Positions 5,639 through 5,835 of a DNA stretch of 5,835 nucleotides are shown piece by piece. The stretch covers positions 1 to 5,835 of the forward strand of contig DCPV01000059.1 in NCBI GenBank assembly GCA_002323775.1, written 5' to 3'. The notes below the pieces were generated by a model. That model saw only the letters and a program-made list of their open reading frames with translations, did not search any database and had not been told where the DNA came from. A program made the translations under genes and the position numbers. Position 1 is the first letter of the stretch. Every line of letters starts with the position of its first letter. The DNA is from Firmicutes bacterium UBA1535 (GTDB taxonomy: Bacteria > Bacillota > Clostridia > Tissierellales > Sedimentibacteraceae).

Positions 5639-5835
5639 CTTGAAAAAATTAATGAAATTATGAGAGCTGTGTGAAATGCTGAATATTTAGATAAAACTGA
5701 TAAAAATTTCAAACAATTTAAACAAGGAAAAGTAATTATAAAAAATTATGAAAGAGTTAGAGTAATAGAAGCATTTATTTATTTTTTAAAAAGGAGATTA
5801 TAAAGATTAAAATTAAGACATGATGGTATCTTATT
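5639..5835 (+). pseudogene. Broken coding remnant resembling a RelB/DinJ-type antitoxin tail (runs off window)
   Basis: The + frame from 5639 has stops at TGA 5672-5674 and TAA 5801-5803 but stays protein-like across them: LEKINEIMRAV, then NAEYLDKTDKNFKQF, QGKVIIKNYERVRVIEAF, then after the second stop RLKLRHDGIL. The N-A-E-Y-L-x-K-x-D-x-x-x-x-Q-x-x-x-G-K-V pattern is reminiscent of the C-terminal part of RelB/DinJ-family antitoxins, which neutralise a RelE/YafQ-type ribonuclease toxin. The later part does not fit that ending well, so the call is tentative. AAGGAG at 5791-5796 looks like a ribosome site but has no ATG, GTG or TTG at proper distance; the next ATGs are at 5820 and 5823. The window ends before a toxin could be seen. 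Confidence 0.35.

Noticed and set aside
1..5835. tRNA, rRNA, CRISPR array, insertion sequence ends or riboswitch
   Set aside because: No regularly spaced long repeats, cloverleaf, ribosomal segments, transposase motifs or terminal inverted repeats could be seen; the only regular repeats are the three 10-mers at 5316-5368.

Overview
The DNA is strongly AT-rich, with Shine-Dalgarno sites of the AGGAGG type, short intergenic hairpin-plus-T terminators, a LacI-family regulator, an M18 aminopeptidase and a Gram-positive style lipoprotein and signal peptide. This points to a low-GC Firmicute, most likely an anaerobic clostridial lineage. The species cannot be fixed from the window alone.

Left half (1-2850, all on +). 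The window opens inside a LacI/GalR-family regulator (C-terminal ligand-binding domain, 1-537), closed by a strong terminator and a second smaller hairpin. A small exported or membrane-anchored protein of unknown function follows (799-1281). Next comes a complete, well-conserved M18 zinc aminopeptidase (1371-2786) with a textbook Shine-Dalgarno site and a 13-bp stem terminator. These three look like separate transcription units of an ordinary chromosome backbone.

Middle (2850-3396). This is a decayed stretch. On the minus strand a recognisably protein-like frame with two internal stop codons (2899-3162) is a pseudogene of unknown family. A short hydrophobic frame (3245-3349) and an AT-only inverted repeat lie beside it.

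Right half (3397-4860, minus strand). A two-gene operon is driven by a good sigma-A-like promoter (TTCACT-17-TATAAT, 4815-4843). It encodes a secreted papain-fold cysteine peptidase (C10/C39-like; C183, H280) and, overlapping it by ATGA, a 103-residue lipoprotein with a compact beta-rich domain. A secreted protease coupled to a small partner recalls protease/inhibitor pairs such as staphopain/staphostatin.

Far right (4860-5835). The region is mostly gene debris: an unidentified minus-strand remnant with many stops (4979-5263), the last ~52 residues of a GHKL (AgrC/FsrC-type) histidine kinase on the minus strand (5450-5608), and on + a fragment resembling a RelB/DinJ-type antitoxin tail with two stops (5639-5835). 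Between the kinase remnant and the other debris are three near-identical 10-bp direct repeats at 21- and 22-bp spacing (5316-5368), beside an extended -10 promoter reading minus. A 14-bp exact copy of the repeat core recurs at the -35 of the protease operon. The order kinase, phased repeats, secreted protease, small partner is like the Enterococcus fsrC-gelE-sprE layout. It suggests that the protease operon was, or still is, under a LytTR/quorum-sensing type regulator whose local kinase gene has decayed. That link is inference.
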